Program-made: the position numbers and the translations under genes
The notes under the pieces: model-generated
Seen by the model: only the letters and a program-made list of their open reading frames with translations
Told to the model about the DNA's origin: nothing
Databases searched by the model: none
Part shown: positions 59,620 to 64,000 of the stretch, piece after piece
Layout of the letters: each line of letters starts with the position of its first letter
Numbering within the stretch: position 1 is the first letter of the stretch
Assembly (NCBI RefSeq): GCF_032854445.1
Contig: NC_088295.1
Location: 24,167,385 to 24,231,384, forward strand
Reading direction: 5' to 3'
From: Liolophura sinensis
Taxonomy: Eukaryota > Mollusca > Polyplacophora > Chitonida > Chitonidae
Length of the DNA stretch: 64,000 nt

Positions 59620-61062
59620 GGTTTATAAAGAACGGACATGAGCCAAAGAAGTGAGTGTATGAATTGTGGGCGTGACGAGAGATGGTTTGCAGGAATTGTG
59701 TGTGGCTGTGGATGAGTGGGCAATGTCCGGATCTACTAACCCTAGGCTGGGTCTAATTTTAGTCTCAACTCTTTGTCAGAGGATAGATTTGCCACTGAAA
59801 CATGTGAATTATCAGATAAGTCAATTTTCTCGCTTGCCTGTTTTCTTTTTTCAGTGTCCTTGCTATTCACTCAAAAAGCAAGTTGTTTAGCCTCGGCAGA
59901 GCAACATTTCGAAACAACACAATTGATGATAAGGAAACTTTTTGTATAAGTTATGAAGGAAACACTTGTTAGCCGAGTTAGCCCATTAAAAAAATATCAG
60001 AGATCCACACAGATGGCTGTATAGTGCTAGTTTACACGAGTGCATGCCTTGTAAAATTACGGGAACCTTTTGGATGAATGGGTTCAAACCTGGGTTAGTT
60101 CATTTGTATTTGACATAATTCAGAATGGCTACAAAATTCCGTCCAAACAAAATACCATACCTATTTGTTTTTGAGTACCGAGCAACAAGAAGTCCACTCT
60201 TAAAAACTGAGAATTTGGAGGAAATCTGAAAATTAAAAGAAAAGGGTTGTATATCTGGAGTCACAAAGCCGTCTTATTCTTTTTCGACTCACAGTTTGAC
60301 AGAAGGGCGGAAAGAGCAGACTTATTCCTGTTAGACACCTGAATCTATACATCTACATCTGCCAGCTCACACTTTGCAGTTTTCATTTTCCTCAGTAGGC
60401 GATAAATGTGAATGCAAGTATGTATGGTGTAAAATGGCATTATGTAACGGCTAATGAAGTTTCGCTAACCGACAATCCATTCGTACACAATTTATTTCGG
60501 GCAGATAAACAATCTTATTCAAACCATTGACACCAAAAAACTAGAACATTGTCCAAAAGAATCAGCTCCATAACTTTCGTTCAAAGTGTAAGGATTCTGT
60601 GGACTTCAAAACTGTGTGAGACATTGCTATGGGCTTTCCTGGACTTGTATGGTTTAATGAACGTTCGAGAGTGGTATGTGTTCAAATCAATTCGAATCCT
60701 GTGAAAATTTTCATTCCACAGATCAAAAACGATCAGTTAAGGAGAGGGTCAGAGATAGTAATAACACAAGTCAAACACAACAACCTTCCCAGTTACCTGG
60801 CCTGAAAACTACCTAGATATGACAAATGCGCAGACGGAATCTGATAATTTTTGTTTTGGCCTGTAAACAAGTCTGGGTAGGAGGAATGGCCATTAAGGTG
60901 AACTGGGCCCATTGATTATGCGGCATGTAAAGGAAGTATTGTTGAAAAGCTTGAAACTGTTGGTCAGGGGTTTCTCTTTACATTCGATGAGAGCGGGTGG
61001 GGCTTTAGTAGCTGTGGTCTTTAAAGATTTAGCTTTCCTTTAGTATAACAAATACATGCACT
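59620..61062. other. Non-coding stretch upstream of a candidate exon
   Basis: No exon, RNA gene or clear repeat could be supported. The last few hundred bases may be the promoter and 5'UTR of the candidate gene beginning at 61063. Confidence 0.4.
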
Positions 61063-61209
61063 ATGGCAGTCACAACGGGTGGTCCAGCCGAAAGGAAAGA
61101 CAAGAGTCAGGCCTACACCAACACACCTTTACTACTCGATTCCGACTACTTGGAGTACACTGACAATCCTGCTAAATTACAAGACACTGATCAGACATAC
61201 TGGTTGCTG
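61063..61209 (+). CDS. Candidate first coding exon of an unidentified gene running right
   Basis: ATG in a fair context (A at -3, G at +4) opens a 49-codon frame, beginning MAVTTGGPAERKDKSQ, continuing TPLLLDSDYLEY and ending in DQTYWLL. It stops at a plausible donor (CTG|GTAAAG); reading on gives a stop seven codons later. The composition is protein-like: hydrophilic, acidic, with a TPLLLDSD stretch resembling a dileucine sorting motif, as in the cytosolic N-tails of some multi-pass transporters. I cannot name the family. No convincing second exon was found in the remaining 2.8 kb, so it probably lies beyond the window or this is a chance frame. Confidence 0.4.
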
Positions 61210-62445
61210 GTAAAGGATTGGCGTTTGGAATGAAGTTCTCACCATACAGTTTATATTCTATCGTGATATGTACTTTAACAAAGAATTAATACGATGCAAT
61301 GTTGACATACCAGGTAATCAAAAACCACTAAATGTATAGGTAACCAATTAGAATCAAGTAGTGGAACATTCAACTGCAGTGGGCCATCTGCGGCAGCCAT
61401 CACTGTACATAAAACATGCGATTTGAGGCCTACGTGTAATTAAATGCGCCACGGAGACCTGTTTGCTGCCAACAGGGAACAAAATAACGAACGCGCGAGA
61501 CCAGTAAAGGCGGATAGTGTCGGCGAAGTGGAAATTCTCGCTTTGCTGACTTCTCTCTATTGTCATGTATTTAGCTCAGAGTGGCACATTTCGTCTGTCA
61601 AACATCATTGGAAACTGTTGACTGCTGCTCTTTACTTGAATCCGTCCCTATTTTCGTATTTATATACTTTGTTAGTTCTTTTGTGGTCGAGGAAGTCGAG
61701 GTTGGAGCCCCGCTGTGAGTTGAGCTGTTGAGTTACAAATTTTGTTATAGAACACGAGTACTGTATTGTGCCGAACATTTTAAGATAGTGTTTATAAATT
61801 TCGCAAAATATACATTTCCAGTATTTGTTGCGTAGATCTACGTCTGAGGAGGCTCACGTCATTTTGCACACTGGTAAATATAGAGAAGTAATCGATCAAA
61901 TACAATCCTCTCAAAGCTAAGAAATAGGGGCGAGGAATTAGGGGAATGATATTCGTCACCTATTATATTTTAAAGTTACAAAGTTTACAAAAATGTGACC
62001 TTTACTATAATGTTGGCCCAGGGGCCAGTCTCTGTACAGAAAGGCTGAGCTTGACAATACGGATTTTCGTATATGCTTTATCCTCAGTTTACTGTCCAAA
62101 TCTATTAGATACGTTTCAATACCCATGTTGTCTTTAAACTTGAAAACATCTTTTCGGGGAGGTAAGTATACATTAATGGCGTCTTTGGTCAAATTTCATG
62201 TGGATTTGTAAATATTTATATTTACATTACAGTTTTGTTCATATAATGAGTTCAACTCATCGTTCACAAAAATGAAAAAAAAAGTCTAGGTGACAGGTTA
62301 CCTCTTTGGCCCACATGGGTGAAGAAAACGCGCTATAACGTGAGACAAAGAAAACGACAAAACAGAAGATGAGAGACTATTCCGACGGAAAGTCTAACCC
62401 AAAACATCAACCACACTATTAGTTAGTGATGCAGTCCTCAGTGGA
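61210..62445. other. Non-coding stretch, possibly intron
   Basis: No supported exon on either strand. If the exon at 61063-61209 is real, this is its first intron. Confidence 0.4.
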
Positions 62446-62449
62446 AAGA

Positions 62450-62655
62450 GAAAACCAGTATAATGGCTCGGGCGTGGCAGCTTACTTGTCTTCGGTAAGT
62501 GGTCGCAGTAAAGTAGCACAAGACATAAGATCGGTGGAAATCCGTCCTGCAACAAGGAGGCACATTGCAAGCACTCTAAGGACCCCTTCGTCGTCATATG
62601 ACTGAATAATTGTTAAGTACGACGTTAAACCCCAAGCGCTGACTCACTCACTCCA
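62450..62655 (+). mobile_element. SINE-B, 5'-truncated
   Basis: It shares 'cagtataatggctcgggcg', 'gtggaaatccgtcctgcaac', 'aaggaggcacatt', 'cgtcgtcatatgactgaata' and 'tacgacgttaaaccccaagc', ending CTCACTCACTC, with the copy at 63085-63430. The tRNA head is missing. Confidence 0.9.
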
Positions 62656-63084
62656 CAACACTCTGTCAGATCAAAGTCAAATGGCTGGTGATAACAGCTG
62701 TACAGGGCCTACAACCCACATCGTGATAGTACGCGTAAATCACCATTCTTCAAAGTGGCCTGTCTCCCTAGAGCGAGGATGATGATGACTTACGTCATTC
62801 CACTTAAATATGCCAGGAAGAGAGAATATACGGGTTCGCAACCAGACTAACATCTTCCAAATCTCAGTTAATATGAACATTTCATTCTACAGTGCACAAA
62901 GTGTCATTCACAGCATTATTGAACACTTGGATATTAAACTCTAAGTAGTTCCATTATTCGATTATTCTGCTTCTGACTCAACTCACTTATTTTTAATTGT
63001 CTGGAGAATCTTCATTGGGATGTTGTGATGTATTGCTGAAGCTTAGACACATCGATGCATTTATACCCTGTAATCTTGTCAAAA

Positions 63085-63430
63085 CACTTTCTATTCGATG
63101 TTCGGGACCGGTAGATCCAGGATCAATCCTTGATCGATTCACAGCTAAGACTTTAAAAGAGGAAGTTGTATCTTCCTCGCTTGGTGTTCAGCATGAAGGG
63201 GATAGTGCAATGACTGGTTGACCCGTATTAGTATAATGGCTCGGGCGGGGCGGCTTACTTGCCTTCGGTAAGTCGTCTCAGTGAAGCAGCACTAAATAAA
63301 AGAGCGGTGGAAATCCGTCCTGCAACAAGGAGGCACATTACACGTACATGCACCCTAATGATTCCTTCGTCGTCATATGACTGAAAAATTGTTGAGTACG
63401 ACGTTAAACCCCAAGCACTCACTCACTCTA
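63085..63430 (+). mobile_element. SINE-B, near full length
   Basis: The head retains a tRNA T-arm-like 'ggtagatccaggatcaatcc'. Then come 'aagaggaagttgtatcttcc', 'ataatggctcgggcggggcg', 'gtggaaatccgtcctgcaac' and the 3' end 'tacgacgttaaaccccaagc' plus ACTCACTCACTC. It is one of two same-strand copies within 1 kb. Confidence 0.9.
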
Positions 63431-64000
63431 TTCAATGTAATTAGGGATTTAGTCTCCGAATGTACATTACATCAACTGTTGTTCTGTCACATCAGCTATT
63501 AGGCGCAACACTCCGAGGCATTTGGGAGCGGACCGGTCTCAGTGAAAGTTTCTATGAAAATTTCTGTGAAAGATATTCAGGCTCTGAGATAAAACCATTA
63601 AGGGCTGCTCCGTTTTAGAGCAGGTATATGAGGCTTCGAATAACTGCTTCCCGGTGCGTCTCTGTATACTAGCCCTTGTAGTGATGACCATTTGGGTGTT
63701 TGGGCTCTCATATTAATTCTACAAGGAAAAAGAACGGTATAAGCGTAAATTAAGATGCTCAGTGGAATTTATTTTAATAGACCGATGAAGTCGTCTAGAA
63801 AGCAACAGTGACTTGATGGTCGGTCGGTCGGTCACAGTTGTGTATTCGTTCTCCTGTTTGGTATTGTCCTCAGGGTTAAAGGCAGTTAGGCTTTAGACCA
63901 GCTACTGTACAACCACTTCCAGGACGGTTGTGGCACTGAGAACACCATCAGATGCCATTATCTTCAACAAACAAAACATATCAAATAAGCATCAGCACGT
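63431..64000. other. Right-edge stretch, nothing recognised
   Basis: No exon, RNA gene or repeat recognised. A short 'ggtcggtcggtcgg' run occurs near 63820. Confidence 0.4.

Overview
The window is animal nuclear DNA, most likely from a mollusc or a close lophotrochozoan. It is AT-rich and has intron-split genes with GT..AG splice sites. Several tRNA-derived SINE families are scattered through it, with tails ending in AAATAAAT-type repeats or in a ...CACTCACTC-type end, and there are long minisatellites. I see no bacterial gene organisation, CRISPR array or rRNA. Species is an inference from repeat style only.

Layout. 1-1930: two abutting minisatellites (about 110 bp and 72 bp units). 1930-11270: AT-rich DNA with no gene I can support. 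11275-12842: a 45-bp minisatellite interrupted by a 60-bp SINE tail. 12845-18900: more non-coding DNA. 19052-33063 (+): complete PDPK1 (3-phosphoinositide-dependent kinase 1), 15 exons, 487 codons, followed by a tandem-repeat 3'UTR. Its introns carry a pair of related 1.1-1.4 kb elements bounded by TTAA, a TA-flanked inverted-repeat element and SINEs. 33064-38154: probable long 3'UTR and intergenic DNA with a strong hairpin. 38155-46247 (+): complete RBM22, a spliceosomal RNA-binding protein, 9 exons, 428 codons. 47182-53369 (-): a convergent gene predicted to encode a 622-residue cadherin-repeat protein with signal peptide, six EC repeats and no membrane segment. Its 46-nt signal-peptide exon lies in a perfect five-copy 68-bp tandem array. 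54210-55908 (-): a dead Tc1-like transposase whose linker codons have expanded into a 10-copy, 35-bp repeat. 56400-60900: a four-copy dispersed repeat, a long inverted repeat and a TIR element. 61063-61209 (+): a candidate first coding exon of a gene running off the right edge. 62440-63430: two more SINEs.

PDPK1 (growth-factor/PI3K signalling) and RBM22 (pre-mRNA splicing) are ordinary conserved genes with no visible functional link to each other. The least ordinary parts are the secreted-type cadherin with its multiplied signal-peptide exon, the self-expanded transposase linker, and the TTAA-bounded element pair.
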